Below are positions 8,767-18,266 of a stretch of 64,000 nt of DNA, piece after piece. The notes below the pieces were generated by a model. That model had not been told where the DNA came from and did not search any database. It worked only from the letters and a program-made list of their open reading frames with translations. Every line of letters starts with the position of its first letter. Positions within the stretch are counted from its first letter, which is position 1. The DNA comes from Peteryoungia desertarenae (GTDB lineage: Bacteria > Pseudomonadota > Alphaproteobacteria > Rhizobiales > Rhizobiaceae). The DNA lies in contig NZ_CP058350.1 in NCBI RefSeq assembly GCF_005860795.2, positions 3,526,543-3,590,542 on the forward strand. The letters are read 5' to 3'. Both the position numbers and the translations under genes were made by a program.

Positions 8767-9591
8767 ATGGCTCGCAACGTCACAACCCGGCGCAAGATCA
8801 TCTTTACGGCAATTGCCTGGTCGCTCGCCCTCGTGATCTTCTTCCCGATCCTCTACACGCTGATCACCAGCGTGAAGACCGAGGCGGAGGCAATCCAGGG
8901 CTTCGACCTGATACCGACTTTCACGCTGGAAAACTATGTGACGGTCCAGACCCAGCGGGATTACGTCAAGCCGTTCATGAACTCCGTCATCCTGTCGGTG
9001 GGCTCAACCATCCTGGCCCTGATCGTCGGCATTCCTGCCGCCTGGGCCATGGCGTTTTCGCCGACCAAGCGGACCAAGGACATCCTGATGTGGATGCTCT
9101 CGACCAAGATGATGCCAGCCGTCGCCGTCCTCGTTCCGATCTACCTGCTGTTCCGGGATTTCGGCCTGCTCGACACCCGTATCGGCCTGACGATCATGCT
9201 GACGCTGATCAACCTGCCGATCGTCATCTGGATGCTCTACACCTATTTTCGCGAGATCCCCGGCGAGATCCTGGAAGCCGCGCGCATGGACGGTGCCTCG
9301 CTGTTCAACGAGATCGTCTATGTGCTGACACCCATGGCGATCCCGGGCATTGCTTCGACCATGCTTCTCAACATCATCCTCGCCTGGAACGAAGCCTTCT
9401 GGACCATCCGGCTCACGACGACAGATGCCGCGCCGCTCACCGCCTTTATTGCCTCCTTCTCCAGTCCGCAGGGGCTGTTCTGGGCGAAGCTGTCGGCGGC
9501 CTCGACCATGGCAATCGCGCCAATCGTCATCCTCGGCTGGTTCAGCCAGAAGCAACTCGTGCGCGGTCTGACCTTCGGCGCCGTCAAGTAA
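8767..9591 (+). CDS. smoG: Polyol ABC transporter permease 2
   Basis: A 274-residue MalG-type permease with an N-terminal helix (residues about 14-34), a periplasmic loop, five further helices and the EAA loop (ILEAARMDGASLFNEIVYVLTP near 169-190). It is separated from smoF by 10 bp and from the ATPase gene by 12 bp, so the three are clearly cotranscribed. It pairs with the smoF product in the inner membrane. Confidence 0.88.
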   Translation: MARNVTTRRKIIFTAIAWSLALVIFFPILYTLITSVKTEAEAIQGFDLIPTFTLENYVTVQTQRDYVKPFMNSVILSVGSTILALIVGIPAAWAMAFSPTKRTKDILMWMLSTKMMPAVAVLVPIYLLFRDFGLLDTRIGLTIMLTLINLPIVIWMLYTYFREIPGEILEAARMDGASLFNEIVYVLTPMAIPGIASTMLLNIILAWNEAFWTIRLTTTDAAPLTAFIASFSSPQGLFWAKLSAASTMAIAPIVILGWFSQKQLVRGLTFGAVK

Positions 9592-9603
9592 GGATACCCG
9601 ATC

Positions 9604-10602
9604 ATGGGCAGCATCAAACTCGAACAACTCTCCAAGTCTTTCGGCGAACACGCAGTCATCCCCGGGATCGACCTTGAGATCAACGACGGCGAATTCGTCG
9701 TCTTCGTCGGGCCATCGGGCTGCGGCAAGTCGACCCTTCTGCGTCTGATCGCAGGTCTGGAAGACGCGACCGGCGGACGCATCCTGATCGATGGCAAGGA
9801 CCAGACCGCAACACCGCCGGCACAACGCGGCCTGGCGATGGTGTTCCAGTCCTACGCCCTTTATCCGCATATGAGCGTACGCTCGAATATCGGCTTTCCG
9901 CTGAAGATGGCAAAGGTCGATCCGGCCGAGATCGCCCGCAAGGTAGAGGAAGCAGCCCGCATCCTGAACCTCACCGACTATCTGGAGCGTCGACCGGGGC
10001 AGCTCTCGGGCGGCCAGCGCCAGCGTGTTGCCATCGGTCGTGCCATCGTGCGTAATCCGCGCTGCTTCCTTTTCGACGAGCCGTTGTCCAATCTGGATGC
10101 AGCACTTCGCGTCGCCATGCGACTCGAGATCACCGACCTGCATCAGAAGCTGAATGCCACCTCGATCTACGTTACCCATGATCAGGTGGAGGCCATGACC
10201 ATGGCCGACAAGATCGTCGTTCTCAACAAGGGTCGCATCGAGCAGGTCGGATCGCCACTCGAACTCTATCGCAGCCCCGCCAATCTCTTTGTCGCCGGCT
10301 TCATCGGCTCCCCGAAGATGAACCTGATCAGCGGCAAGGCAGCCGCCGAACATGGAGCCCATACGATCGGAATGCGGCCAGAGCATCTGACCCTCTCCAC
10401 GGACGGCGGCACATGGAAAGGCAAGGTTCAAATCGCCGAGCACCTGGGATCCGACACGTTCCTGCACATCGACGTCGAGGGGGTTGGCGCCCTGACGACC
10501 CGCACCGGCGGAGAATTCCCCGTGCGCCACGGCGACACGGTCTATGTGACCCCAGACATCGACCGCATCCACAAATTCAATGACAAGGGACTGGCCCAAT
10601 GA
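9604..10602 (+). CDS. smoK: Polyol ABC transporter ATP-binding protein
   Basis: A 332-residue ATPase of the MalK/UgpC group. Walker A is GPSGCGKST (36-44), the ABC signature LSGGQ (134-138), Walker B CFLFDEP (154-160) and the switch His is in THDQ (191-194). The C-terminal 100 residues form the OB-fold regulatory domain typical of sugar importers, here slightly short. The last codons overlap the start of the sorbitol dehydrogenase gene (ATGA at 10599-10602), tying import to catabolism. Confidence 0.92.
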   Translation: MGSIKLEQLSKSFGEHAVIPGIDLEINDGEFVVFVGPSGCGKSTLLRLIAGLEDATGGRILIDGKDQTATPPAQRGLAMVFQSYALYPHMSVRSNIGFPLKMAKVDPAEIARKVEEAARILNLTDYLERRPGQLSGGQRQRVAIGRAIVRNPRCFLFDEPLSNLDAALRVAMRLEITDLHQKLNATSIYVTHDQVEAMTMADKIVVLNKGRIEQVGSPLELYRSPANLFVAGFIGSPKMNLISGKAAAEHGAHTIGMRPEHLTLSTDGGTWKGKVQIAEHLGSDTFLHIDVEGVGALTTRTGGEFPVRHGDTVYVTPDIDRIHKFNDKGLAQ

Positions 10603-11375
10603 GTGGCAGACTGAGCGGAAAATCAGCAATGATCACGGGTGCGGCACGCGGCATCGGACGCGCCTTCGCCGAGGCCTATGTCCAAGAGGGCGCAACAGTT
10701 GCGATCGCCGATATCGATCTCGCCCGCGCAGCCGCCACCGCCACGGAACTCGGATCATCGGCCTTTCCGGTCCATATCGATGTCTCGGATCAAGCCTCGA
10801 TCGAGGCAGCCGTGGAAGCCTGCGTCAGACAGGCTGGCGGAATCGACATCCTCATCAACAATGCCGCAATCTTCGATCTCGCCCCCATCGTCGAGATCAC
10901 CCGCCAAAGCTATCAGCGCATCTTCGATATCAATGTCGGCGGCACACTGTTTACCCTCCAGGCTGTCGCAAAGCAGATGATTGCTCAAGGGCGGGGCGGC
11001 AAGATCATCAACATGGCAAGCCAGGCAGGCCGTCGCGGCGAGCCCTTGGTAGGCGTCTATTGCGCCTCCAAGGCAGCGGTCATCTCGCTGACCCAATCGG
11101 CAGGTCTCGACCTGATCAAGCACGGCATCAATGTCAACGGCATCGCGCCCGGCGTGGTCGGCAGCGAGATGTGGGACGAAGTCGACGCACTCTTTGCCAG
11201 ATATGAGAACCGGCCCCTTGGAGAGAAGAAGCGTCTGGTCGGCGAAGCCGTCCCCTTCGGTCGCATGGGCAAGGCGGAAGATCTGACGGGCATGGCGATT
11301 TTCCTTGCCACCGCCGAGGCCGATTACATCGTCGCCCAGACATACAATGTCGACGGCGGCAACTGGATGAGCTGA
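10599..11375 (+). CDS. smoS: Short-chain sorbitol (L-iditol) dehydrogenase
   Basis: A 258-residue short-chain dehydrogenase. The NAD(P)-binding TGAARGIG motif is at 13-20, NNA at 87-89, the catalytic Ser at about 141 and YxxxK at 154-158 (YCASK). Position between the polyol ABC ATPase and mannitol dehydrogenase, together with its length, matches SmoS, which oxidises sorbitol to fructose (and galactitol to tagatose) with NAD+. Its start overlaps the smoK stop by four bases, so translation is probably coupled. Confidence 0.9.
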   Translation: MSGRLSGKSAMITGAARGIGRAFAEAYVQEGATVAIADIDLARAAATATELGSSAFPVHIDVSDQASIEAAVEACVRQAGGIDILINNAAIFDLAPIVEITRQSYQRIFDINVGGTLFTLQAVAKQMIAQGRGGKIINMASQAGRRGEPLVGVYCASKAAVISLTQSAGLDLIKHGINVNGIAPGVVGSEMWDEVDALFARYENRPLGEKKRLVGEAVPFGRMGKAEDLTGMAIFLATAEADYIVAQTYNVDGGNWMS

Positions 11376-11425
11376 GCGAAACCCGGCGGACCGGCAAACG
11401 CGCCTGCCAATTCAAGGAACGGACC

Positions 11426-12910
11426 ATGACCACCAAACTCTCGCTCGCCAATCTGCCCGCTATCGCAGCCAAGGCCACGGTCCCGGCCTACAGGCGCGAG
11501 CAGCTCTCACCCGGCATTCTTCACCTTGGCGTGGGCAATTTCCACCGCGCCCACATGGCGGTCTATCTGCACGAATTGTTCAATCAGGGACGTGATCTGG
11601 ATTGGGCGATCATCGGGGCAGGTGTCATGCCGTCCGACCAGAAAATGAAGGCGACACTTGAGGCGCAGGACTGCCTGACGACGGTGGTCGAACAGGATAT
11701 CGCCCGTTCTGAGGCCACCGTGACCGGCGCCATGATCGGCATCGTGACTGCCCCGGACTATGCCGCCATCATCGCGACAATGACCGACCCGAAGATTAGA
11801 ATCGTATCGCTGACCATCACGGAAGGCGGCTACTTCATCGATCCGGCCACCGGCAGTTTCGACCCGACGCATCCGGCGATTGCCGCAGATGCCGCGGATC
11901 CCGAACACCCGAAGACCGTCTTCGGGCTCATTCTCGCGGGGCTGAAAGCCCGCCGCAAGGCAGGGATTCCGCCCTTTACGGTCATGTCCTGTGACAACAT
12001 CCCCGGCAATGGCGAGGTAACGGAAGCCGCCGTGACCGGTCTTGCCAGACTGTTTGACCCGGAGCTTGCCCACTGGATCGAGGAAAACGTCGCCTTCCCC
12101 AATTCCATGGTCGATCGGATCACGCCAGCAACCGGCCCGCGCGAAATCGGCATCGTCAGCGAAAGCTACGGCATCGATGATGGCTGGCCGGTCTTCTGCG
12201 AAGAGTTCAAGCAATGGGTGCTGGAAGACAATTTTTCCATCGGACGCCCCGCATTGGAAGATGTCGGGGTTACCTTCGTCCCGGATGTTGCACCCTATGA
12301 GCTGATGAAACTGCGTATTCTCAACGGCGGCCATGCAGCGATTGCCTATCCGGCGGCCCTCATGGATATCCACTTCGTCCATGAGAGCATGGAAAACCCG
12401 CTGATCCGCGCCTTTCTTGCCAAGCTGGAAAAGGAGGAAATCATTCCGGTCGTTCCGCCGGTTCCCCATACGAGCCTGACCGACTATTTCGATCTGATCG
12501 AACGGCGCTTTGCCAATCCGAAGATCGGCGACACGATCCCGCGTCTCGCCCAGGACGGATCGAACCGTCAGCCGAAATTCATCCTGCCCTCGACAGCGGA
12601 TCGCCTGGCACGAGGTCTCGATGTGACCGGGCTGGCGCTGGTGTCTGCCCTGTGGTGCAAGTATTTCGAAGGCGTCAGCGATAGCGGTCGACCGATCACC
12701 TTCAACGATACGGCAGCCGAGCGTCTTAATGCAGCGGCACTTGCCTCCCGCGCTGACCCGAAAGCCTTCCTCGCGCTTGGCGACATATTCGGCAAGGTCG
12801 GCACCAATCCTCTGTTCATTCAGCGCTTTTCGTCCGCCCTTGAAAGCTTGCGAAGCCTCGGCACCGCCGCTACGCTTCAGCGCTATCTCGAAAACAGACT
12901 GCAAGATTGA
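11426..12910 (+). CDS. mtlK: Mannitol 2-dehydrogenase
   Basis: A 494-residue member of the long-chain polyol dehydrogenase family, which is zinc-independent and NAD-dependent. Visible hallmarks are the N-terminal LGVGNFHRAHMAVYLHEL region near 29-46 (nucleotide-binding fold) and the catalytic block KLRILNGGHAAIAYPA near 295-310, whose Lys acts as the general base. It converts D-mannitol to D-fructose. AAGGAA lies about 8 nt before the ATG. The length agrees with the family (about 490). The HAD gene starts 4 bp after its stop. Confidence 0.92.
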   Translation: MTTKLSLANLPAIAAKATVPAYRREQLSPGILHLGVGNFHRAHMAVYLHELFNQGRDLDWAIIGAGVMPSDQKMKATLEAQDCLTTVVEQDIARSEATVTGAMIGIVTAPDYAAIIATMTDPKIRIVSLTITEGGYFIDPATGSFDPTHPAIAADAADPEHPKTVFGLILAGLKARRKAGIPPFTVMSCDNIPGNGEVTEAAVTGLARLFDPELAHWIEENVAFPNSMVDRITPATGPREIGIVSESYGIDDGWPVFCEEFKQWVLEDNFSIGRPALEDVGVTFVPDVAPYELMKLRILNGGHAAIAYPAALMDIHFVHESMENPLIRAFLAKLEKEEIIPVVPPVPHTSLTDYFDLIERRFANPKIGDTIPRLAQDGSNRQPKFILPSTADRLARGLDVTGLALVSALWCKYFEGVSDSGRPITFNDTAAERLNAAALASRADPKAFLALGDIFGKVGTNPLFIQRFSSALESLRSLGTAATLQRYLENRLQD

Positions 12911-12914
12911 TCCG

Positions 12915-13592
12915 ATGAAGCCGCGGGCGAAGAGACTGGTGATTTTCGACTGCGACGGTGTTCTCGTCGATAGCGAGGTCATTGCGCTTGAGGTTCTCGT
13001 CTGGGCCCTTCAGGAAAAGGGGATCGCCCTGGACATCGATGGTGCCTCGGCACGGTTTCTGGGCCGCAGCCTCGGCTCCATGGCCAAGGTGGTTCAGGAC
13101 GAGTTCGGTGTCGCCATCGACGACGACTTTCTCAACCGCATGCGGGACGAACTCTACAGCCGTTTTCGCCGTGAGCTGCGACCCGTCCGGGGCATAGAGG
13201 ACGCTCTCCAGGATCTCGCGAAACAAGGCATCGACTGGTGCGTGGCATCCTCCAGCCAGCGGGAACGCATCGAATTGTCCCTTTCCGTCACCGGGCTTCT
13301 GGCGCATTTTTCCCCGCATATCTTCAGCGCCACCATGGTGGAAAACGGCAAGCCGGCACCCGATCTCTTTCTCCATGCGGCAAGCAGCATGGGCATCGAG
13401 CCGAAGAATTGTATGGTGGTGGAAGACAGCCCAGCCGGCATTTCAGCAGCAAAGGCGGCAGGCATGAAGGTGCTGGCCTTTACCGGCGGGTCCCATACGA
13501 CCAGTCCGGCCTATGGCGATGCACTGGACGCCCTGCATCCGGATCACCGGTTTGACGCCATGGGCGAATTGCTCCAGTTTGTCCAAAAATGA
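12915..13592 (+). CDS. HAD-superfamily (subfamily IA) sugar phosphatase or phosphoglucomutase-like hydrolase
   Basis: A 225-residue haloacid-dehalogenase-fold hydrolase with motif I FDCDGVLVDSE (nucleophile Asp12, acid/base Asp14), motif II ASSSQ near 110-114, motif III Lys in GKPAPDLF and motif IV EDSPAGISAA near 169-178. I chose the ATG at 12915, which directly starts the motif I strand. It begins 4 bp after mtlK and lies before the FGGY kinase gene, so it is part of the polyol operon. Removal of toxic sugar or polyol phosphates is a reasonable guess; the substrate cannot be read from sequence. Confidence 0.82.
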   Translation: MKPRAKRLVIFDCDGVLVDSEVIALEVLVWALQEKGIALDIDGASARFLGRSLGSMAKVVQDEFGVAIDDDFLNRMRDELYSRFRRELRPVRGIEDALQDLAKQGIDWCVASSSQRERIELSLSVTGLLAHFSPHIFSATMVENGKPAPDLFLHAASSMGIEPKNCMVVEDSPAGISAAKAAGMKVLAFTGGSHTTSPAYGDALDALHPDHRFDAMGELLQFVQK

Positions 13593-13617
13593 AAAACCGG
13601 GATGGAAGCAGGCCACA

Positions 13618-15198
13618 ATGCGCGACCACGTGATTGCGGTGGATGTCGGGACGGGCAGCGCACGCGCCGGCATCGTCGACGTGCAGGGCACGCTCCTTTG
13701 CCGTCGGGAGCATCCCATCGAGACCCGCTTCGAAGGCGATACCCGTGCTGAACATGCCTCAGAGCAGATCTGGCGGGCCGTTTGCGTAGCGGTCGGCGAG
13801 GCCTTGTCGGCGAGCGGTGTTGCGGCAACGAAGATCGCGGCAATCGCCTTCGATGCCACCTGCTCGCTGGTCCTTCGGGACCGAAAGGGTGAGCCGCTTG
13901 CCCTGACGCGTGAAGATGGCAAGACCTTCGACACCATCCTGTGGCTGGACCATCGCGCTGCCGCCGAAGCCGATGAATGCACAGCGACCGATCACGCCGC
14001 CATTCGCCACACCGGCGAGGTCATGTCGCCGGAAATGGAGATCCCGAAACTTCTGTGGTTGAAACGACACCGCCCAGATCTGTGGAACAAACTCGGCTAC
14101 GCCTTTGACTTGGCTGATTTTCTCACCTGGCGCGCCTCCGGCTCGAACGCCCGCTCGCTCTGCACGATCACGGCGAAGTGGAACTTCCAGCAACACCAAA
14201 CGGAAGGCTGGCCTCGTGATTTTCTGGCAAAGCTTGGTCTTGACGACCTCGAAGATCGGGCGAGCCTTCCCCGCATAGGCCACCCCGTGGGCGACGCCGT
14301 CGGGCGCCTGACAAGACAGGCGGCTGCGGACCTCGGCCTGGATGTTTCGGTGGTCGTGGCAAGCGGCATGGTCGATGCCTATGCCGGCGCGCTTGGCGTG
14401 CTGGGTGGCTATGGCCATGCCCCTCAAAGCCTGTCGCGCCAGATCGCGCTCATCGGCGGCACCTCCAGTTGCCTCATCGCCTTTGCGCCGGAGCCGCGTT
14501 TTCGCCGCAGCCTCTGGGGGCCTTATTATGAGGCAGTCTTCCCCGGCCAATGGCTGGTCGAGGCCGGCCAGTCGGCGACAGGCGCGCTGCTCAACCATCT
14601 GCTGAGCCTCCATTCAGCGGGCGGGACACCGACAACGGCGCTCCATCAGAAGGTCATTGCGCGGGTCAGTCAATTGCGGGCCGAGGCTGGTCCTGGCCTC
14701 GCCGATCACATCAACATCCTTCCCGATTTCCACGGGAACCGGTCGCCTTTTGCCGACCCGAACCTGACAGGCGTCATCACGGGCCTGACACTGGATACCA
14801 GCTTTGACGGGCTCTGCCGCCTCTACTGGCGGGCCTGCGTCGCAATTGCGCTGGGCCTGCGACAGATTCTGGAGACGATGGCAGCCTCCGGCATGCAGAC
14901 GGAGCAACTGCATCTGACCGGAGGACATGTGAAGAACCCGCTTCTGACCGAACTCTATGGCGATGTCACCGGCTGCGATCTGGCAATCCCCGAGACCGAT
15001 GACGCCGTGCTGGTCGGCACTGCGATCAATGCAGCAGCGGCAGCCCGCCTTCATCCTTCTCTGGCAGAGGCAGGGCGCGCCATGGCCCCGAAGGCCAGGA
15101 TGCGCAAGGTCGATCCGGACGCACACCGTCGCTATGAGCGCGACTACCGGCGCTTCCTCGCCATGCAGCGGCACCGGGCGGAACTTGACGGCATGTAG
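13618..15198 (+). CDS. FGGY-family pentulose/carbohydrate kinase
   Basis: A 526-residue sugar kinase of the FGGY pentulose type. It has the N-terminal phosphate-binding strand IAVDVGTGSARAGIVD (residues 6-21), DATCSLV near 78-84, WLDHRA near 103-108, and the C-terminal nucleotide-binding loop HLTGGHVKNPL. I chose the ATG at 13618, immediately before the first strand. The closest recognisable group is the ribulokinase-like YpCarbK/FGGY pentulose set, so D-ribulose or D-xylulose is a plausible substrate. It is the last gene of the polyol operon, 25 bp after the HAD gene. Fructose from mannitol/sorbitol would normally need a fructokinase, so the in vivo substrate deserves a test. Confidence 0.85.
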   Translation: MRDHVIAVDVGTGSARAGIVDVQGTLLCRREHPIETRFEGDTRAEHASEQIWRAVCVAVGEALSASGVAATKIAAIAFDATCSLVLRDRKGEPLALTREDGKTFDTILWLDHRAAAEADECTATDHAAIRHTGEVMSPEMEIPKLLWLKRHRPDLWNKLGYAFDLADFLTWRASGSNARSLCTITAKWNFQQHQTEGWPRDFLAKLGLDDLEDRASLPRIGHPVGDAVGRLTRQAAADLGLDVSVVVASGMVDAYAGALGVLGGYGHAPQSLSRQIALIGGTSSCLIAFAPEPRFRRSLWGPYYEAVFPGQWLVEAGQSATGALLNHLLSLHSAGGTPTTALHQKVIARVSQLRAEAGPGLADHINILPDFHGNRSPFADPNLTGVITGLTLDTSFDGLCRLYWRACVAIALGLRQILETMAASGMQTEQLHLTGGHVKNPLLTELYGDVTGCDLAIPETDDAVLVGTAINAAAAARLHPSLAEAGRAMAPKARMRKVDPDAHRRYERDYRRFLAMQRHRAELDGM

Positions 15199-15213
15199 TC
15201 CGCAATCAAGCAG

Positions 15214-16197
15214 TCATCCCCAGAGCGCTGCCGGCGGAATCTGCATCAGAGATCCCTCATAGGCAATCGGCGACACGCGATCCTGGCCGAGAAGCAGCGG
15301 CCCGTCGAGATCGACGTAATCGGCGCCCTGCGCCACCAGAAACGCCGGTGCCATGGCAAGCGATGTGCCCAGCATGCAACCGACCATAACGCCAAAACCG
15401 GCAGAACGGGCAGCATCGCGAAGGGCGAGCGCCTCGGTCAGCCCACCCGTCTTGTCGAGCTTGATATTGAGAGCGTCATACTTGCCCTTCAGCGTCTCAA
15501 GGGTGGAGGCCGTATGGCAGCTTTCATCGGCACAGACCGGCAGGATGCGATCCAGCGTCAAAAGGGCGTCGTCATCGCCAGCAGGCAGAGGCTGTTCAAC
15601 GAGAACCACGCCCAGCCGCAGCAGGTCGGGCGCAAGACGCCGATACGCCTCCACTGTCCAGCCTTCATTGGCATCGACGATGATCGAAGCCTTGGGCGCG
15701 CCGCGCCGGACGGCTTCGATGCGCGCGAGGTCCCCCTCGCCACCCAGCTTGACCTTCAGGAGAGGCCGGTGCGCATTGTCTGCCGCCACCGCTTGCATGC
15801 TCTCCGGGCTGGCGAGCGACAGGGTAAAGGCCGTTTGCAAGGGTTTGGGTTCCGCAAGGCCTGCCAACTGCCAGACGGGCCTGCCCAGGCGCTTGGCCTC
15901 CAGATCCCAGAAGGCGCAGTCGAGCGCATTGCGCGCCGCACCCGGCGGCAGACGCAGCTGCAGGCCTTGCCGGTTGAGACCCGCTGCGATTTCTGGTGCC
16001 AGCGCCTCGATCTCGGCCATCACACCTTCGACGGTTTCGCCATAACGCGCATAGGGCACGCATTCGCCCTGCCCCTGATAACCGTCTTCGGTCAGCGTGA
16101 CCGTGACCACGCGGATTTCGGTGCGCGACCCGCGCGAAATCGTGAAGGCACCATCGACGGGAAAAATCTCCGCAGCGACCTGCAAACGCCTCGTCAT
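15214..16197 (-). CDS. Enolase-superfamily dipeptide epimerase (L-Ala-D/L-Glu epimerase type)
   Basis: A 327-residue mandelate-racemase/muconate-lactonizing-type enzyme. With the start at 16197 the KxK motif is K148/K150 (LLKVKLGG), metal ligands are D175 (VDANEGW), E201 (LVEQPLP) and D224 (CADES), and the opposite-face Lys is K246 (NIKLDK). This arrangement is that of AE epimerases, which convert L-Ala-D-Glu from murein to L-Ala-L-Glu for recycling. I chose 16197 because AGGAGAGG lies upstream at a suitable distance; an in-frame ATG at 16263 lacks a site. It is convergent with the kinase gene and separated by 15 bp. Confidence 0.85.
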   Translation of the reverse strand: MTRRLQVAAEIFPVDGAFTISRGSRTEIRVVTVTLTEDGYQGQGECVPYARYGETVEGVMAEIEALAPEIAAGLNRQGLQLRLPPGAARNALDCAFWDLEAKRLGRPVWQLAGLAEPKPLQTAFTLSLASPESMQAVAADNAHRPLLKVKLGGEGDLARIEAVRRGAPKASIIVDANEGWTVEAYRRLAPDLLRLGVVLVEQPLPAGDDDALLTLDRILPVCADESCHTASTLETLKGKYDALNIKLDKTGGLTEALALRDAARSAGFGVMVGCMLGTSLAMAPAFLVAQGADYVDLDGPLLLGQDRVSPIAYEGSLMQIPPAALWG

Positions 16198-16387
16198 TCT
16201 GGCTGCCTCTCCTGAGATGGGCCGATGATACCGGCGAATCAGCGCCCTTGCATGATCCGCCATTCCTTTCTATATCCCTCAACATTCAGACCGGAACTGG
16301 CGAATGGGCGCTTGCCCCTCGGATAAACCGCCAGCACAATGCAGATGCAGTCGAGAGACGGTCAGGTAAAGCACAGAGACGAAGCCC

Positions 16388-17584
16388 GTGAACACGCTGG
16401 ATTTTGACAAGAGACCGGAAGATACGCGCGTTGTCGTCGCCATGTCGGGCGGCGTGGATTCCTCCGTCGTCGCCGGTATCCTGAAGCGCGAGGGCTATGA
16501 CGTCCTCGGCATCACGCTGCAGCTCTATGACCATGGCGCCGCCGTCCACCGGGCCGGTTCCTGCTGCGCCGGTCAGGACATCGACGATGCCCGCCGCGTT
16601 TGCGAAACGCTTGGCATTCCCCATTACGTGCTCGACTACGAACAGCGCTTCCGCGACACCGTGATCAACCCGTTCATGGAAAGCTATGTCGCCGGCGAAA
16701 CGCCGATCCCCTGTGTGGCCTGCAACCAGACGGTCAAGTTCGCGGACCTTTTGGCGACCGCAAAAGAACTCGGCGCCGATGCACTGGCGACCGGCCATTA
16801 CATCCGCTCGAAGCCCGTGCCGCTTGCCAATGATCCCGGCCACCGCGCCCTCTTCCGCCCGATCGATAGCGAGCGCGACCAGAGCTATTTCCTCTTTGCC
16901 ACCACGCAGGAGCAGATCGACTATCTGCGCTTCCCGCTCGGCGCCATGTCGAAGGCGGAAGTCCGCGTGCTCGCCGAAGAGATGGGCCTCGTCGTCGCCC
17001 AGAAGGCCGACAGCCAGGACATCTGTTTCGTGCCCCAGGGCAAATATGCCGACGTCATCAACAAGCTGAAGCCGAATGCGGCTCTGGCCGGCGAGATCGT
17101 CCATCTCGATGGCCGGGTGCTCGGCAATCACGAAGGCATTCTGCATTACACCATCGGCCAGCGGAAAGGCTTGGGCGTCGCGACCGGCGAGCCGCTCTAT
17201 GTCATCTATCTCGACGCCCGCTCGCGCCGCGTCATCGTCGGGCCGAAGGAAGCGCTGGAAACCCACCGCGTCTATCTGCGTGACATCAACTGGCTGGGCG
17301 ACCGGACGCTGGCGGAAGACGCAAGTGACGGCATGCCCTGCTTCGCCAAGGTCCGCTCCACCCGTCCGCCAACCCCGGCGGTCCTGCATGCAGACGAAAA
17401 GGGAGTCTATGTCGATCTCGAAATCGGCGAAGCCGGTGTGGCCCCCGGCCAGGCCTGTGTCCTCTATTCCGCACCGGGCGCTGACGCCCGCGTCTATGGC
17501 GGCGGCTTCATCGAGCGGTCGGAACGCTCCGGCACGGCGGAAGCCTCGTTGAAGGCGCTTCTGGCAGGCTCTGTCGCGGCCTGA
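16388..17584 (+). CDS. mnmA: tRNA-specific 2-thiouridylase MnmA
   Basis: A 398-residue tRNA-modifying enzyme. It has the PP-loop SGGVDSS (20-26) that adenylates U34, the first catalytic Cys in a CxxCN motif (C109/C112) and the second in CFVPQG (C213). It makes 2-thiouridine at the wobble position of tRNA-Lys, -Glu and -Gln using sulfur relayed from IscS. The start is a GTG at 16388 in the sequence CCCGTGAAC; no stronger upstream start is visible. The length is slightly above the usual 360-390. A tRNA-Met gene lies 135 bp downstream. Confidence 0.95.
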   Translation: MNTLDFDKRPEDTRVVVAMSGGVDSSVVAGILKREGYDVLGITLQLYDHGAAVHRAGSCCAGQDIDDARRVCETLGIPHYVLDYEQRFRDTVINPFMESYVAGETPIPCVACNQTVKFADLLATAKELGADALATGHYIRSKPVPLANDPGHRALFRPIDSERDQSYFLFATTQEQIDYLRFPLGAMSKAEVRVLAEEMGLVVAQKADSQDICFVPQGKYADVINKLKPNAALAGEIVHLDGRVLGNHEGILHYTIGQRKGLGVATGEPLYVIYLDARSRRVIVGPKEALETHRVYLRDINWLGDRTLAEDASDGMPCFAKVRSTRPPTPAVLHADEKGVYVDLEIGEAGVAPGQACVLYSAPGADARVYGGGFIERSERSGTAEASLKALLAGSVAA

Positions 17585-17637
17585 CGGCATTTCAAGAAAT
17601 CGCAGTGAAAGCAGGTTTGTTTTTGTTCTCACTGCGC

Positions 17638-17667
17638 TTGACTTTGGTCGGACCGACACCTTATAAG
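17638..17667 (+). promoter_or_regulatory. Promoter of the tRNA-Met gene
   Basis: TTGACT (17638-17643) and TATAAG (17662-17667) are separated by 18 nt, placing a start about 45 nt before the tRNA. Both hexamers are close to the sigma-70 consensus. Confidence 0.6.
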
Positions 17668-17719
17668 CCGCCCATCGCTTCGGACAGCGGCGGCCTCAGA
17701 GCCCGAAAATCCGATGTGT

Positions 17720-17796
17720 GGCGGGGTAGCTCAGGTGGTTAGAGCGTGGGATTCATAACCCCAAGGTCGGCGGTTCAAGTCCGCCCCCCGCTACCA
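17720..17796 (+). tRNA. tRNA-Met (anticodon CAT)
   Basis: A 77-nt cloverleaf with a 7-bp acceptor stem (GGCGGGG with CCCCGCT, one G-U), D-stem GCTC/GAGC, anticodon CAT at 17754-17756, T-arm GGCGG-TTCAAGT-CCGCC and an encoded CCA end. The anticodon stem TGGGA/CCCCA has an A-C mismatch at its loop-closing pair. The 5' end lacks the unpaired C1 and the three G-C pairs of initiator tRNA, so this is an elongator Met tRNA. A tRNA-Ile with lysidine-modified CAT is less likely but cannot be excluded by anticodon alone. Confidence 0.93.
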
Positions 17797-17944
17797 AATT
17801 TCTCCGTGACATCAGACGCTTGAGGCGCCTCTTTGAATGAGGGCGGCTCTGCGACGGCGCTAATCGCATGCCGTTCTTGACGCGCAACCGTTTTCCCGCA
17901 AAGATTGCACCGATTATCAGGATTGTGGGATTGGATGAGTTTGC

Positions 17945-18259
17945 ATGGCGAACGACACGCCGAAACGCCGCATGCCAACGGCAGCCGCCTTGAAAGACAG
18001 CGACGGCAGTGGCACATTTGATACCATGGAACAGCGCGTCAAGGCCCTCGAAGACGATATGAAGCGGATCCTGCAGGACACGGCGGAGATCAAGGGCATG
18101 CTGCGCGCAGCCCCTTCCGCGATCGAATTCGGCGAGCTGAAAGGCCGCGTCAACAGCCTGCCGACCATGGGCAAGGCCGCCGCCATGCTGTCGATCGCCA
18201 CAGCCGTCATCGTCATCCTGAACAACTGGACGACCGTGCGCTCCTGGCTCGTCGGCTAA
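17945..18259 (+). CDS. Small coiled-coil protein with C-terminal membrane anchor
   Basis: A 104-residue protein of unknown function. Residues about 25-60 have heptad-like charged and hydrophobic spacing (MEQRVKALEDDMKRILQD) suggesting a coiled coil, and residues about 77-95 form one transmembrane helix (AMLSIATAVIVILNN) followed by a short tail. The arrangement is that of a tail-anchored inner-membrane protein. It stands alone between the tRNA gene and the convergent ThuA-like gene. Layouts like this occur in phage holin-associated or stress proteins, but nothing nearby supports a phage origin. Confidence 0.65.
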   Translation: MANDTPKRRMPTAAALKDSDGSGTFDTMEQRVKALEDDMKRILQDTAEIKGMLRAAPSAIEFGELKGRVNSLPTMGKAAAMLSIATAVIVILNNWTTVRSWLVG

Positions 18260-18266
18260 TCCCCCC

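Noticed and set aside
9004..10629. Long minus-strand frame (541 codons) opposite the polyol transporter genes
   Set aside because: It lies entirely antisense to smoG and smoK, which have full motifs. High GC at third positions creates long antisense frames; its composition is Arg/Asp/Gly-rich without any family pattern. The same applies to long antisense frames at 2008-3216, 11507-12982, 16286-17659, 44009-45649, 46103-47200, 54811-56433 and 60199-61776.
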